A stretch of DNA of 64,000 nt from Pseudomonas putida (GCF_002741075.1 NZ_CP016634.1:760501-824500); one strand, 5' to 3'; positions 16,285-26,671 are shown, counted from the stretch's first letter. Made by a program: numbers and translations. Notes: generated by a model not told the origin, from the sequence alone.

Positions 16285-19166
16285 TCAATTTCTTCGACCC
16301 CGCCAACGACCTCGACCTGGGTACGCCTGCGCGCGAAAGCGAAGTGCAGGTCAGCCTGGTCATCGATGGGCGTGATATCAGCGTGCCCGCAGGCACCTCG
16401 GTGATGCGCGCCGCGGCCTTGCTGGGCACCACCATTCCCAAACTGTGTGCCACCGATAGCCTGGAAGCCTTCGGTTCCTGCCGCATGTGCATGGTCGAGA
16501 TCGAGGGCATGCGTGGCTACCCGGCTTCGTGCACCACGCCTGTGAGCGAGGGCATGGTGGTGCGGACCCAGACCTCGCGCCTGGCCGATCTGCGGCGCAA
16601 TGTCATGGAACTGTACATCTCCGACCACCCGCTGGACTGCCTGACCTGTTCGGCCAACGGCAACTGCGAATTGCAGACGGTCGCGGGCCAGGTCGGCCTG
16701 CGCGAGGTGCGTTATGGCTATGACGGCGCCAACCACCTGAAGGAGAAAAAGGACGTCTCCAACCCGTACTTCGACTACGAGCCGAGCAAGTGCATTGTCT
16801 GCAGCCGCTGCGTGCGCGCCTGCGAAGACATCCAGGGCACCTTTGCTCTGACCATCACCGGGCGCGGTTTCGAGTCCCGCGTGGCGGCGGCCGGTGGTGA
16901 CGACTTCCTCAGCTCCGAATGCGTGTCCTGCGGCGCCTGCGTGCAGGCCTGCCCGACCGCGACGCTGAGCGAGAAGAGCTTGATCCAGCTGGGCCAGCCA
17001 GAACGTGCGGTGATCACCACCTGCGCCTACTGCGGTGTGGGCTGTTCGTTCCGCGCCGAGATGAAAGGCGACCAGCTGGTGCGCATGGTCCCGGACAAGA
17101 ACGGCGGTGCCAACCACGGCCACGCCTGCGTCAAGGGCCGCTTCGCCTGGGGCTACGCGACCCACCCGGACCGCGTCACCAAGCCGATGATCCGCAAGCA
17201 CATCAATGACCCGTGGCAGGAAGTCAGCTGGGACGAGGCGGTCAACTATGCCGCCAGCGAGTTCCGTCGCATCCAGCTCAAGTATGGACGCGACTCCATC
17301 GGTGGCATCACCTCCAGCCGTTGCACCAACGAGGAAGCCTACCTGGTGCAGAAGCTGGTGCGTGCCGCCTTCGGCAACAACAACGTCGACACCTGCGCGC
17401 GGGTGTGCCATTCGCCGACCGGCTACGGCCTCAAGCAAACCTTGGGCGAGTCCGCCGGTACCCAGAGCTTCGACTCGGTGATGCAGGCCGACGTGCTCCT
17501 GGTGATCGGTGCCAACCCCACCGACGCTCACCCGGTGTTCGGCTCACAGCTCAAGCGCCGCCTGCGCCAGGGCGCGCGGTTGATCGTCATCGACCCACGG
17601 CGCATCGACCTGGTGGATTCGCCTCACGCCCGCGCCGAGCTGCATTTGCAACTGCGTCCGGGCACCAACGTGGCCATGCTCAACGCCCTGGCCCATGTGA
17701 TCGTCACCGAAGGCCTGGTTGACCAGCCGTTCGTCGATGCCCGCTGCGAGGCGCAAGACTTCGCCCGCTGGCGTGATTTCGTCAGCCTGCCGGAAAACGC
17801 CCCGGAGGTGCTTGGCCCGGTATGCGGCGTGCCTGCCGAGCAAATCCGCAAGGCTGCGCGGTTGTACGCCACCGGCGGCAATGCGGCGATCTATTACGGC
17901 CTGGGCGTCACCGAGCACAGCCAGGGCAGTACCGCAGTGATGGGCATCGCCAACCTGGCCATGGCCACCGGCAACGTCGGCCGCGAAGGCGTGGGCGTGA
18001 ACCCGCTGCGGGGGCAGAACAACGTGCAGGGTTCCTGCGACATGGGCTCGTTCCCCCACGAGCTGCCCGGTTACCGGCATATCTCCAACCAGACCGTGCG
18101 CGCCGAGTTCGAACAGGCCTGGGGCGTGACCCTGCAGCCTGATCCGGGCCTGCGTATCCCCAACATGTTCGAGGCGGCCCTCGATGGCAGCTTCAAGGCC
18201 CTCTACTGCCAGGGTGAGGACATCGCCCAGAGCGACCCCAACACCCAACACGTCACCGCGGCCCTGATGGCCATGGAATGCGTGGTGGTGCAGGACATCT
18301 TCCTCAACGAAACCGCCAAGTTCGCCCATGTATTCCTGCCGGGCAGTTCGTTCCTGGAGAAGGATGGCACCTTCACCAACGCCGAGCGGCGCATCTCGCG
18401 GGTGCGCAAGGTCATGGACCCGCTGGCCGGCAAGGCCGACTGGGAAGCCACCGTCGCCCTGGCCAACGCCCTGGGTTATCGGATGGACTATCGCCATCCG
18501 TCCGAGATCATGGACGAGATCGCGCGCCTGACGCCGACCTTCCACCGGGTCAGCTATGCCGAGATCGACCGCCACGGCAGCCTGCAATGGCCGTGCAACG
18601 ATGCCGCGCCCGACGGCACCCCGACCATGCACATCGACCAGTTCGTGCGTGGCAAGGGGCGCTTCATGCTCACCGGTTATGTGCCCACCGACGAGAAGGT
18701 CAACAGCCGCTTCCCGTTGTTGCTGACCACTGGCCGCATCCTCAGCCAGTACAACGTCGGCGCCCAGACCCGACGCACCGGCAACGTCGCCTGGCACGCC
18801 CAGGACCAGCTGGAGATCCACCCAACCGATGCCGAGACCCGTGGCATCAGCGATGGCGACTGGGTAGGCGTGGGCAGCCGGGCAGGGCAGACCGTCTTGC
18901 GCGCCAAGGTCAGCACCCGCGTGGCACCCGGGGTGGTGTACACCACCTTCCACTTCCCTGAGTCTGGCGCCAACGTGATCACCACCGACAACTCCGACTG
19001 GGCCACCAACTGCCCTGAGTACAAAGTGACGGCGGTGGAGGTGGTGAAGGTGTTCCATCCCTCGGAGTGGCAGAAACGCTACCAAGCGTTCAGCGATGAG
19101 CAACAGCGCTTGCTCAAGGAGCGTCGCCAGGCCAAGAAGTCCGAGACAGCCGAGGTGCGCCGATGA
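16281..19166 (+). CDS. fdsA: NAD-dependent formate dehydrogenase, catalytic alpha subunit
   Basis: A 961-residue bis-MGD molybdenum enzyme. Domains in order: an N-terminal [2Fe-2S] domain (CRMCMVEIEG), a His/Cys-ligated cluster (HPLDCLTCSANGNC), two [4Fe-4S] ferredoxin motifs (CIVCSRCVRAC, CVSCGACVQAC), a further cluster at CAYCGVGC and the molybdopterin domains. Cys376 in ARVCHSPT occupies the molybdenum-ligand position, so this is the cysteine form, not a selenoprotein. H377 is also kept. It oxidises formate to CO2 in the cytosol. The start is GTG at 16281, inside the fdsB stop. Confidence 0.94.
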   Translation: MINFFDPANDLDLGTPARESEVQVSLVIDGRDISVPAGTSVMRAAALLGTTIPKLCATDSLEAFGSCRMCMVEIEGMRGYPASCTTPVSEGMVVRTQTSRLADLRRNVMELYISDHPLDCLTCSANGNCELQTVAGQVGLREVRYGYDGANHLKEKKDVSNPYFDYEPSKCIVCSRCVRACEDIQGTFALTITGRGFESRVAAAGGDDFLSSECVSCGACVQACPTATLSEKSLIQLGQPERAVITTCAYCGVGCSFRAEMKGDQLVRMVPDKNGGANHGHACVKGRFAWGYATHPDRVTKPMIRKHINDPWQEVSWDEAVNYAASEFRRIQLKYGRDSIGGITSSRCTNEEAYLVQKLVRAAFGNNNVDTCARVCHSPTGYGLKQTLGESAGTQSFDSVMQADVLLVIGANPTDAHPVFGSQLKRRLRQGARLIVIDPRRIDLVDSPHARAELHLQLRPGTNVAMLNALAHVIVTEGLVDQPFVDARCEAQDFARWRDFVSLPENAPEVLGPVCGVPAEQIRKAARLYATGGNAAIYYGLGVTEHSQGSTAVMGIANLAMATGNVGREGVGVNPLRGQNNVQGSCDMGSFPHELPGYRHISNQTVRAEFEQAWGVTLQPDPGLRIPNMFEAALDGSFKALYCQGEDIAQSDPNTQHVTAALMAMECVVVQDIFLNETAKFAHVFLPGSSFLEKDGTFTNAERRISRVRKVMDPLAGKADWEATVALANALGYRMDYRHPSEIMDEIARLTPTFHRVSYAEIDRHGSLQWPCNDAAPDGTPTMHIDQFVRGKGRFMLTGYVPTDEKVNSRFPLLLTTGRILSQYNVGAQTRRTGNVAWHAQDQLEIHPTDAETRGISDGDWVGVGSRAGQTVLRAKVSTRVAPGVVYTTFHFPESGANVITTDNSDWATNCPEYKVTAVEVVKVFHPSEWQKRYQAFSDEQQRLLKERRQAKKSETAEVRR

Positions 19167-19375
19167 GCGGTCACGACAGCCTGGTCAAGATGGCCAATCA
19201 GATCGCCCAGTACTTTGCCAGCGAGCCTGACCGGGCGCTGGCGGTGCAGGGAGTGAGGCAGCACCTGCAGAGCTTCTGGACGCCAGCGATGCGTCGGCAG
19301 TTGGAGGAGCGCTTGCAAGCCGATGCCGAGGGTGTGGATCCGTTGGTGAAGGAGGCGCTGCAGCAGGCGGCGTGA
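19163..19375 (+). CDS. fdsD: Formate dehydrogenase delta subunit
   Basis: A 70-residue FdsD-family protein with the motif MANQIAQYFASEPD and the C-terminal HLQSFWTPAMRRQLEE. It is the small subunit that stabilises the soluble enzyme. The ATGA overlap with fdsA makes it the last gene of the fdsGBAD operon. An fdsC maturation gene, found in many such operons between A and D, is absent here and must lie elsewhere. Confidence 0.88.
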   Translation: MSGHDSLVKMANQIAQYFASEPDRALAVQGVRQHLQSFWTPAMRRQLEERLQADAEGVDPLVKEALQQAA

Positions 19376-19552
19376 GGCCGTAGGCGGGCAGGGCTGCGTT
19401 GCAGTCCAATCGCGGGACACGTCGGGGCGTCGGTTCGGTGCCCTGACGTGTCCGGCGATTGAGGCCCGGCAACATGAAAAGTCCGTCATGGATGCCAGAT
19501 AAATCGCCGGGGAATGCTACGCTCGCAAAAACCTCGCAATGGATACCCCGCT

Positions 19553-21370
19553 ATGGACATGAACTGGCACCAGGCCCTGCAAGAGAGCCTGAGCTGGCTC
19601 GCAATCGCTTCCATCATCACCCTCATCGGTTTCACCGCCGCTGGCGCCCTGGCAGTGCGCTTTACCCGGTGGGGGCGTCAATTCTGGTCCCTCGCCGGGC
19701 CTTATTTCAGTTTCAGGCGCAGCTGGCGGCCGCTGTTGGTGTTCGCACTGCTGTTGGTGCTGACACTGTTCTCGGTACGCCTGAACGTGCTGTTCTCGTT
19801 CTGGTACAACGGCTTCTACAGTGCCTTGCAGGCCCTGGACCAGACAGCCTTCTGGTACTTGCTGGGTGTGTTCGCGGTGCTGGCGACCATCCATGTGCTG
19901 CGCTCGCTGTTCACCTATTACGTCACCCAGGCGTTCAACATTCATTGGCGTGTCTGGCTCACCGAACGCCTGACCGCGGACTGGATGCAGGGCGATGCCT
20001 ACTACCGCGGGCGGTTTCTCGCTGAGCCGGTGGACAACCCTGACCAGCGTATCGAGCTGGACGTCAACGCCTTCGTCACAGGTTCCGTGTCCCTGGCCCT
20101 GGGCGCGGTCAGTGCGCTGGTCTCGCTGGTGGCGTTCACTGCCATTCTCTGGGGGCTTTCGGCGCCGCTGACGGTCGGTGGGGTGGAGATCCCCCGGGCG
20201 ATGGTGTTTGCGGTGTATCTGTATGTGATCGTCGCCACCTGGATCGCGTTTCGCCTGGGGCGGCCGTTGATCCGCCTGAATTTCCTCAACGAAAAACTCA
20301 CCGCGAACTTCCGTTATGCCCTGATGCGCCTGCGTGAAAACGCCGAGAACATTGCGTTCTACCAAGGTGCGCAGGTCGAGCGGGGAACGTTGCTCGGACG
20401 CTTCGGCGCGCTGATCGTCAACGTTTGGGCGCTGGTGTATCGGAGCCTGAAGTTCAATGGTTTCAACCTGGGCATCAGCCAGGTCGCCGTGGTGTTTCCG
20501 TTCATCCTCCAGGCGCCGCGATTCTTCAGCGGGGCAATCAAGCTCGGGGATGTGATGCAGACCTCCCAGGCGTTCGGCCAGGTTCAGGATTCGCTGTCGT
20601 TCTTCCGTGAGTCCTACGACACTTTTGCCCAGTACCGCGCCACGCTTGATCGTCTCACCGGGTTTCTCGACGCCAACCAACAGGCCAGCACGTTACCGCG
20701 CGTCACCACGCAGGAGCAGCCGCAGACGTTGGATATCGCTGGCTTGCAGGTGCTGCGCCCGGACGGCCACGCGCTGATCGCCGACCTGAATCTGCGCCTG
20801 CGTGCCGGCCAGGCGCTGTTGATCAAAGGGCCTTCGGGCAGCGGCAAGACCACCTTGCTGCGCGCCTTGGCTGGCCTGTGGCCGTACGCCGAAGGCGAGG
20901 TCAGGCGGCCGCTGGGCAATCAGGCGTTGTTCCTGTCGCAGCGCCCGTACCTGCCGTTGGGTGATTTGCGTACCGCGATCGCCTATCCCACGCCAGGAAC
21001 ACCCACAGACGATGGGCGCATGCAACAGGCCCTGCGCCAGGTCAACCTGGCTCACCTGGTTGAACGCCTGGACGTCAGCAACGACTGGTCGAACATTCTT
21101 TCGGTGGGCGAACAACAGCGCCTTGCCTTCGCGCGGTTGTTGTTCAACCGGCCACAAGTGGTGTTCCTCGACGAGTCCACCTCGGCCATGGACGAAGGGC
21201 TGGAGCATGCGCTGTATTCATTGCTGCGCACCGAAATGCCTGACACCTTGCTGGTCAGTGTCGGACATCGCAGTACGCTGGCGACATTCCATACCCACCG
21301 CTTGGAAATGGACGGGCAGGGCGCTTGGTCGCTGCTCGAACAGCGTCCGACCCAGGACGTGCTGGTCTAG
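19553..21370 (+). CDS. SbmA/BacA-like ABC transporter with fused ATPase
   Basis: A 605-residue half-transporter of the YddA type: five to six membrane segments in an ABC_membrane_2 domain (residues 1-330) followed by an ATPase domain (about 375-600). Walker A is GPSGSGKTTLL, the signature is LSVGEQQRL and Walker B is VVFLDESTSAMD. The SbmA/BacA family moves peptides and vitamin B12-like compounds, but direction and substrate are unknown here. ATG 19553 or 19559 are both possible. It is likely monocistronic. Confidence 0.85.
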   Translation: MDMNWHQALQESLSWLAIASIITLIGFTAAGALAVRFTRWGRQFWSLAGPYFSFRRSWRPLLVFALLLVLTLFSVRLNVLFSFWYNGFYSALQALDQTAFWYLLGVFAVLATIHVLRSLFTYYVTQAFNIHWRVWLTERLTADWMQGDAYYRGRFLAEPVDNPDQRIELDVNAFVTGSVSLALGAVSALVSLVAFTAILWGLSAPLTVGGVEIPRAMVFAVYLYVIVATWIAFRLGRPLIRLNFLNEKLTANFRYALMRLRENAENIAFYQGAQVERGTLLGRFGALIVNVWALVYRSLKFNGFNLGISQVAVVFPFILQAPRFFSGAIKLGDVMQTSQAFGQVQDSLSFFRESYDTFAQYRATLDRLTGFLDANQQASTLPRVTTQEQPQTLDIAGLQVLRPDGHALIADLNLRLRAGQALLIKGPSGSGKTTLLRALAGLWPYAEGEVRRPLGNQALFLSQRPYLPLGDLRTAIAYPTPGTPTDDGRMQQALRQVNLAHLVERLDVSNDWSNILSVGEQQRLAFARLLFNRPQVVFLDESTSAMDEGLEHALYSLLRTEMPDTLLVSVGHRSTLATFHTHRLEMDGQGAWSLLEQRPTQDVLV

Positions 21371-21376
21371 CGAGGC

Positions 21377-22588
21377 TCAACCCGCGCCGCGCAGCAGCGC
21401 CACCCCTGCGAGGGTGACGCTGGCGAACGCGGCGCCTACCAAGAACGTGGCCTGGTAGCCGGCCCCATCCCACAGCAGCCCGGCCATCACGCTGGCAATC
21501 AGCAGGGCCACGCCCGACAGTAGGTTGAACAGGCCAAACGCCGTGCCGCGCAGGTTCGCTGGCGCGCTGTCGGCGATCAGGGCACTGAAGATGCCCTGGG
21601 TGAAGCCCAGGTGCAGCCCCCACACCACCACCCCCACTGCCAGCCCGGCCCAGCCCGGCAACAAGGCCAGCGCCAGGTCGGCGGCAATCAGCAAGCCCAG
21701 TCCCATCATCAGCACGCCCCGGCGACCGACGCGGTCCGACAGCGCGCCAGCGGGGTAGGCCGACAGCGAGTAAGCCAAGGCCATCAGCACCAGCACCGCC
21801 GGTGCCCAGAGTGGCGCCAGGCCCATGTCCTGGGCGCGCAGCAGCAAGAACGCCTCGCTGAAGCGCGCCAGGGTGAATACCATGACCAGGCTGATCAGCC
21901 GCCAGTAGGCCGGGCCCAGCCGCGCCAGCTCGGCCAATGCCAATGGCGAGCGCGCCGCTCGCCCACGGCCAGGCGCCTCGGGTTCGCGGACAAAGACAAT
22001 AAGCATGAAGACTGCGAGAAACGCCGGGATCACCGCCACCCAGAACACCGTCTGGAAGTGGCTCGCGGTCAGCCACATCAGCACGATCGCCAGCAACGGC
22101 CCGAGAAAAGCGCCCACGGTGTCCAGCGTCTGGCGCAGGCCAAAGGCCGCGCCACGCAGCTCCGGCGGCGTGACATCGGCGATCAACGCATCGCGCGGTG
22201 CACCGCGAATGCCCTTGCCGATGCGGTCGACGAAACGCGCCGCGGTCAGCCACTCCAGGCCAGAGGCCAAGGGGAACACCGGTTTGGTCAAGGCGGCCAG
22301 CCCATAACCCAGCACCGTGAGCAGCTTGCGTTTGCCTAGCCAATCGCTGAGGGCTCCGGAAAACACCTTGGTGATCGACGCCGTCGCCTCGGCCACGCCC
22401 TCGATGAACCCCACCGCCACCACCGACGTGCCTAGCACTGACACCATGTACAGCGGCAGCAAGGCATGGATCATCTCCGACGAGATGTCCATGAACATCG
22501 AGACGAAGCCCAACGCCCAGACGCTGCGGGGGATGCTCGGTAGTGTCCTGTGGGGAGGGGATGACTCGAAGTTGTCAGAGCCATTCAT
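21377..22588 (-). CDS. MFS transporter
   Basis: A 403-residue protein with about 11-12 hydrophobic segments. The MFS loop signature GALSDWLGKRKLL between helices 2 and 3 and its repeat GALSDRVGRRGVLM in the second half are both clear. The motif RFVDRIGKGIRGAPRDALIAD is typical of a widespread Pseudomonas MFS group with unassigned substrate. The ATG at 22588 gives a short cytoplasmic N-terminus. It is convergent with the SbmA-like gene, with six bases between stops. Confidence 0.82.
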   Translation of the reverse strand: MNGSDNFESSPPHRTLPSIPRSVWALGFVSMFMDISSEMIHALLPLYMVSVLGTSVVAVGFIEGVAEATASITKVFSGALSDWLGKRKLLTVLGYGLAALTKPVFPLASGLEWLTAARFVDRIGKGIRGAPRDALIADVTPPELRGAAFGLRQTLDTVGAFLGPLLAIVLMWLTASHFQTVFWVAVIPAFLAVFMLIVFVREPEAPGRGRAARSPLALAELARLGPAYWRLISLVMVFTLARFSEAFLLLRAQDMGLAPLWAPAVLVLMALAYSLSAYPAGALSDRVGRRGVLMMGLGLLIAADLALALLPGWAGLAVGVVVWGLHLGFTQGIFSALIADSAPANLRGTAFGLFNLLSGVALLIASVMAGLLWDGAGYQATFLVGAAFASVTLAGVALLRGAG

Positions 22589-22679
22589 CGCGAACCTCGG
22601 AATCCGTGCCGCACCAGAATGGAAGCGACCGTATTCACTGTAGGACATGAGATTGGCGGTTGAGCTAGTGAAAGAAGAT

Positions 22680-22697
22680 GAGCCGCAAGTGCGGCTC
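22680..22697 (-). terminator. Hairpin downstream of arsB
   Basis: A perfect stem GAGCCGCA / TGCGGCTC with a two-base loop lies 51 bases after the arsB stop. It is followed on the minus strand by the pyrimidine-rich ATCTTCTTTC. A plausible terminator before the MFS gene. Confidence 0.5.
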
Positions 22698-22747
22698 AAC
22701 GTGAGCCTGCGTCAGCTTACGGTAGTGTCGTCGCAGGACTTTCGGGC

Positions 22748-24031
22748 TCAGAAGCTCAGTCGCCATGCCAATGCCGAGAGGGTGACAAGCAGCACAGGCA
22801 GGGTCAGCAGGATGCCGACCTTGAAGTAGTAGCCCCAGGTGATGCGCATGCCCTTGCGCGCTAGCACATGCAGCCATAGCAGGGTCGCCAGGCTGCCGAT
22901 GGGGGTGATCTTCGGGCCCAGGTCGCAGCCGATGACGTTGGCGTAGATCATCGCCTCGCGTACCACGCCTTGCGCTTCGCTGGCATGGATCGACAGGGCG
23001 CTGATCAGCACGCTGGGCAGGTTGTTCATCACCGAGGAGAGCAGCGCCGAGACCAATCCCGTGCCCAGGGTGGCGGTCCACAGGCCTTGGGCGGCCAGGC
23101 GGTCGAGCAGGCTGGTAAGCGAGTCGGTCAGCCCGGCGTTGCGCAGGCCATAGACCACCAGGTACATCCCCAGCGAAAACACCACGATCTGCCAGGGCGC
23201 TTCGCGCAGCACGCGGCGGGTGGCAATCACATGACCGCGGGCGGCCACGGCGAACAGCACCGCGGCGCAGGCCGCCGCCACGGCGCTGACGGGAATGCCC
23301 AACGGCTCAAGGACGAACAGGCCGGCCAGCAGACCGATCAGCACCAGCACGCCGACGCGAAAGGTGGCGCGGTCACGGATGGCCATTGCGGGCGGCTTGA
23401 GATCGTCGAGCGCGTAGTGCGCCGGGATATCCCGCCGAAAGTACAGGAACAACACCAGCAAGGTGGCGAGCACCGCTGCGATATTGACCGGCAGCATTAC
23501 CGACGCGTAGGCCGAGAAGCCCAGGCCGAAGTAGTCGGCCGAGACGATGTTCACCAGGTTCGACACCACCAGCGGTAGGCTCGCCGTATCGGCAATGAAG
23601 CCTGCTGCCATCACGAAAGCCAGCGTGGCGGCGGGAGAGAAACGCAAGGCCATCAGCATGGACATGACGATCGGGGTGAGAATCAAAGCGGCACCATCGT
23701 TGGCGAACAGCGCCGAAACCGCCGCTCCCAGTAGCACGATGAAAACGAACAGGCGTCGCCCGTCGCCGCGTGCCCAGCGGGCCACGTGCAGGGCAGCCCA
23801 TTCGAAGAAGCCCGCTTCGTCCAGCAACAGGCTGACGATGATGATGGCAATGAAGGTGGCGGTGGCGTTCCAGATGATCGCCCAGACCGTGGGAATGTCC
23901 TGCAGTGACACCGCGCCCACCAGCAAGGCGAGCACGGCGCCGAGACTGGCGCTCCAGCCAACGCCCAGGCCTTTGGGTTGCCAGATGACCAGGATCAGGG
24001 TGAACAAGAAGACTACGGTGGCAGCTAGCAT
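22748..24031 (-). CDS. arsB: ArsB-type arsenite/anion efflux membrane protein
   Basis: A 427-residue protein with about 11 hydrophobic segments. It has the ArsB/ion-transporter signatures [14 protein letters not shown] and [25 protein letters not shown], and C-terminal [14 protein letters not shown]. ArsB expels arsenite or antimonite by exchange with protons. There is no arsR, arsC or arsH beside it, so it is an orphan copy or has drifted to another anion. An operator-like palindrome lies upstream. Confidence 0.82.
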   Translation of the reverse strand: MLAATVVFLFTLILVIWQPKGLGVGWSASLGAVLALLVGAVSLQDIPTVWAIIWNATATFIAIIIVSLLLDEAGFFEWAALHVARWARGDGRRLFVFIVLLGAAVSALFANDGAALILTPIVMSMLMALRFSPAATLAFVMAAGFIADTASLPLVVSNLVNIVSADYFGLGFSAYASVMLPVNIAAVLATLLVLFLYFRRDIPAHYALDDLKPPAMAIRDRATFRVGVLVLIGLLAGLFVLEPLGIPVSAVAAACAAVLFAVAARGHVIATRRVLREAPWQIVVFSLGMYLVVYGLRNAGLTDSLTSLLDRLAAQGLWTATLGTGLVSALLSSVMNNLPSVLISALSIHASEAQGVVREAMIYANVIGCDLGPKITPIGSLATLLWLHVLARKGMRITWGYYFKVGILLTLPVLLVTLSALAWRLSF

Positions 24032-24145
24032 CGTGCGCGCTCCTCAGCAGCGGGTGGCGCGCTGGCGGTTTCGTCTGCCTGGCGCTGGGAAAAAGATGTG
24101 GGCGTGAGCATGCAACAACGATCGATATAGATATGCGGAAAAACA

Positions 24146-24167
24146 AATATATGGAATTTCATATATT
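24146..24167. promoter_or_regulatory. AT-rich palindrome upstream of arsB (possible ArsR-type operator)
   Basis: An imperfect 22-base palindrome with arms AATATATG and CATATATT, about 115 bases before the arsB start. It resembles the AT-rich dyads bound by ArsR/SmtB repressors. The 399-base gap 24032-24430 otherwise holds only a Fur-like box and no gene. Confidence 0.4.
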
Positions 24168-24303
24168 CAGGCAACGACCTTGCCGCGCGAACAGGCCGAT
24201 CGTGACACCCTACAGCAGAGCGGGTGATCCTGTGATAGAGCCATCGGCTGCGGCATTTGAAAGTTCCTCGGCAATCTGTAAATTTCGTAAATAAGATTTA
24301 AAC

Positions 24304-24322
24304 CCATTTGAGAATCATTATA
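24304..24322 (+). promoter_or_regulatory. Putative Fur box of the TonB receptor operon
   Basis: CCATTTGAGAATCATTATA matches 12 of 19 positions of the Fur consensus, with the right half (GAGAATCATTAT) nearly perfect. It lies about 110 bases before the receptor ATG, in the expected promoter zone. Iron repression of the downstream cluster is likely. Confidence 0.65.
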
Positions 24323-24430
24323 TTCAGCCTCCCTGTGGACCCGGCAATTTGCCTGTAGGTCGGTGGGCGAGGGCTCGTCGGCTGGCTGGCCGGGTCGTGC
24401 CTTTGCCCATGAATCGCAGGAGATGTGCCC

Positions 24431-26671
24431 ATGCAACCCAGAACCTCACCCCACAGCCTGGCCCTGGCCTTCGTCGCGCTGGCCTCGCCAGCCATGGTGA
24501 CGACCTCGGCCCAAGCCGAGGAGAAGCCGGCCGGTGAGGTACTGGAGGTGCCGGTCGACAGCAACGCGCTGGTGATCCAGGACACCTTGGTCACCGCCGA
24601 GCGTGAGGCGCGCCAGGCACTGGGTTCGTCGATCATCACCGAAGAGGACATCAAGCGCCATCCACCGGCCAATGACCTCTCCGAGCTCATCCGCCGCGAA
24701 CCTGGGGTCAACCTGACCGGCAACAGTGCCAGCGGCGCGCGCGGCAACAATCGCCAGATCGACCTGCGCGGCATGGGCCCGGAAAACACCCTCATCCTCA
24801 TTGACGGCAAGCCTTCCAGCGCTCGCAACTCGGTGCGTTACGGCTGGAACGGCGACCGTGACACCCGTGGCGAGACCAACTGGGTGCCGGCCGAGGCGGT
24901 CGAACGCATCGAGATTCTGCGCGGCCCGGCTGCGGCGCGTTATGGCTCCGGTGCCATGGGCGGCGTGGTGAACATCATCACCAAGCGCCCCACCGATGAG
25001 TTCAAGGGCAACGTCAGCCTGTTCACCCAACTGCCCGAGGACAGTGCCGAAGGTGCCAGTCGCCGAGCCAACTTCAACCTCAGTGGGGGCCTGACCGAGA
25101 ACCTGGGCTTTCGTCTCTATGGCGGCCTGGCCAAGACCGATGCCGACGACCTGGACATCAACGCCGACCACGCTAACAGTGCCCTGGTGGCTGGCCGGGA
25201 GGGCGTGCGCAACAAGGACATCAACGGCCTGCTGAGCTGGAAGCTCAACGACGAGCACCGCCTTGAGCTCAGCGCTGGCTACAGCCGCCAGGGCAACATC
25301 TTTGCCGGCGATACCATGAACAGCAACGGTGGCGGCAACCTTGAGCTTATGTCCGACTTGTACGGCCATGAGACCAACGTCATGCAGCGCGGCACCTATG
25401 ACCTGACCCACCTGGGCGATTTCACCTGGGGCACCAGCAAGACCGTGCTGGCCTACGAGTACGTGCGCAACTGGCGCCTGAACGAAGGCCTGGCCGGCAG
25501 CGTCGAGGGCGCGCCCAATGACGCCGGCTCGGCCATGTCGCGCCTGCGCAACACGCGCTTGAGTAGCGAAGTGAACCTGCCGTTCGCCATGGGCAGCACC
25601 GAGCATGTGCTGACGCTCGGTGGCGAGTACCTCTATGAGTCGCTCAACGACCAGGGCTCGTTCCGTGCGCAGAGCTTCGACCCCAGCGGCTCAGGCGACA
25701 ACACGATCATCGGCTTCGACCGCAATGACACCAAGATGACTGCTCGCAGCTATGCGTTGTTCGTCGAGGACAACATCATCGTGGGTGACACCACCATCAC
25801 CCCGGGCTTGCGCTTCGACCATCATGAGACCTTCGGTGACAACTTCAGCCCGAGCCTGAATCTGTCGCACAAGCTGACCGACGCGCTCAGTGTCAAAGGT
25901 GGCATCGCCCGTGCGTACAAGACGCCGAACCTGTACCAGTCCAACCCCAACTACCTGCTCTACAGCCGCGGCAATGGCTGCAGCACGCAGCAGGCCAACT
26001 CCGGTGGCTGCTACCTGCAGGGCAACGACGACCTCAAGCCTGAGATCAGCGTCAACAAGGAAATCGGTCTGCTGTACGACCGTGGCACCTGGCGTACCAG
26101 CGCGACGTACTTTCGCAACGATTACCAGAACAAGATCATCGGTGGCACCGACGTGGTCTACGCCATCAATGGCGGGCGCCGCGTGACCCAGTGGGAGAAC
26201 GCCGGCAAGGCGCGGGTGGAGGGGATCGAGGGCAACTTCTTCATGGAGCTGACGCCGAGCCTGGACTGGAACACCAACCTGACCTGGATACTCGACAACG
26301 ACAATCGCGAAACCGGCGAGCCGCTGTCGGTGATTCCCGAGTACACGGTCAACAGCACCCTCGACTGGCGCGCGACCGACAAACTGTCGTTCCAGGTGGC
26401 GGGCACGTACTTCGGCAAGCAGAAGTCGCCGACCTACAACTACCGCACCCAACAGGACTACGACAAGACTGCCCAGCAGGACGTGGACGCCTACGGCCTG
26501 GTGGATGTGAGCGCAGGCTACAAGTTCAACGCCAACTATGACGTGCGCGTGGGCGTGAACAACGTCTTCGACAAGCAGATCCTGCGCGGCGGCAATGCCA
26601 GTAGCTCGGGGGCCAACACTTACAACCAGCCGGGGCGTGCGGTGTTCGCAGCGCTGAATATCTCGTTCTGA
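24431..26671 (+). CDS. TonB-dependent siderophore receptor, FepA/PfeA-like
   Basis: A 746-residue outer-membrane receptor. A signal peptide ends at AQA near residue 29. A TonB-box-like DTLVTAE follows at about 51-57, then the plug domain (about 60-180) with LRGMGPENTLILIDGKP and ERIEILRGPAAARYGSGAMGG. The rest is a 22-strand barrel ending in the aromatic residue of LNISF. The plug and the GETNWVP segment are typical of catecholate (enterobactin-type) receptors. ATG 24431 has AGGAG nine bases upstream; the in-frame GTG at 24425 is too close. A Fur-type box precedes it. Confidence 0.88.
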   Translation: MQPRTSPHSLALAFVALASPAMVTTSAQAEEKPAGEVLEVPVDSNALVIQDTLVTAEREARQALGSSIITEEDIKRHPPANDLSELIRREPGVNLTGNSASGARGNNRQIDLRGMGPENTLILIDGKPSSARNSVRYGWNGDRDTRGETNWVPAEAVERIEILRGPAAARYGSGAMGGVVNIITKRPTDEFKGNVSLFTQLPEDSAEGASRRANFNLSGGLTENLGFRLYGGLAKTDADDLDINADHANSALVAGREGVRNKDINGLLSWKLNDEHRLELSAGYSRQGNIFAGDTMNSNGGGNLELMSDLYGHETNVMQRGTYDLTHLGDFTWGTSKTVLAYEYVRNWRLNEGLAGSVEGAPNDAGSAMSRLRNTRLSSEVNLPFAMGSTEHVLTLGGEYLYESLNDQGSFRAQSFDPSGSGDNTIIGFDRNDTKMTARSYALFVEDNIIVGDTTITPGLRFDHHETFGDNFSPSLNLSHKLTDALSVKGGIARAYKTPNLYQSNPNYLLYSRGNGCSTQQANSGGCYLQGNDDLKPEISVNKEIGLLYDRGTWRTSATYFRNDYQNKIIGGTDVVYAINGGRRVTQWENAGKARVEGIEGNFFMELTPSLDWNTNLTWILDNDNRETGEPLSVIPEYTVNSTLDWRATDKLSFQVAGTYFGKQKSPTYNYRTQQDYDKTAQQDVDAYGLVDVSAGYKFNANYDVRVGVNNVFDKQILRGGNASSSGANTYNQPGRAVFAALNISF

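Noticed and set aside
16137..17531. A long antisense frame in fdsA
   Set aside because: Explained by GC3 bias of fdsA, whose cofactor motifs are complete.
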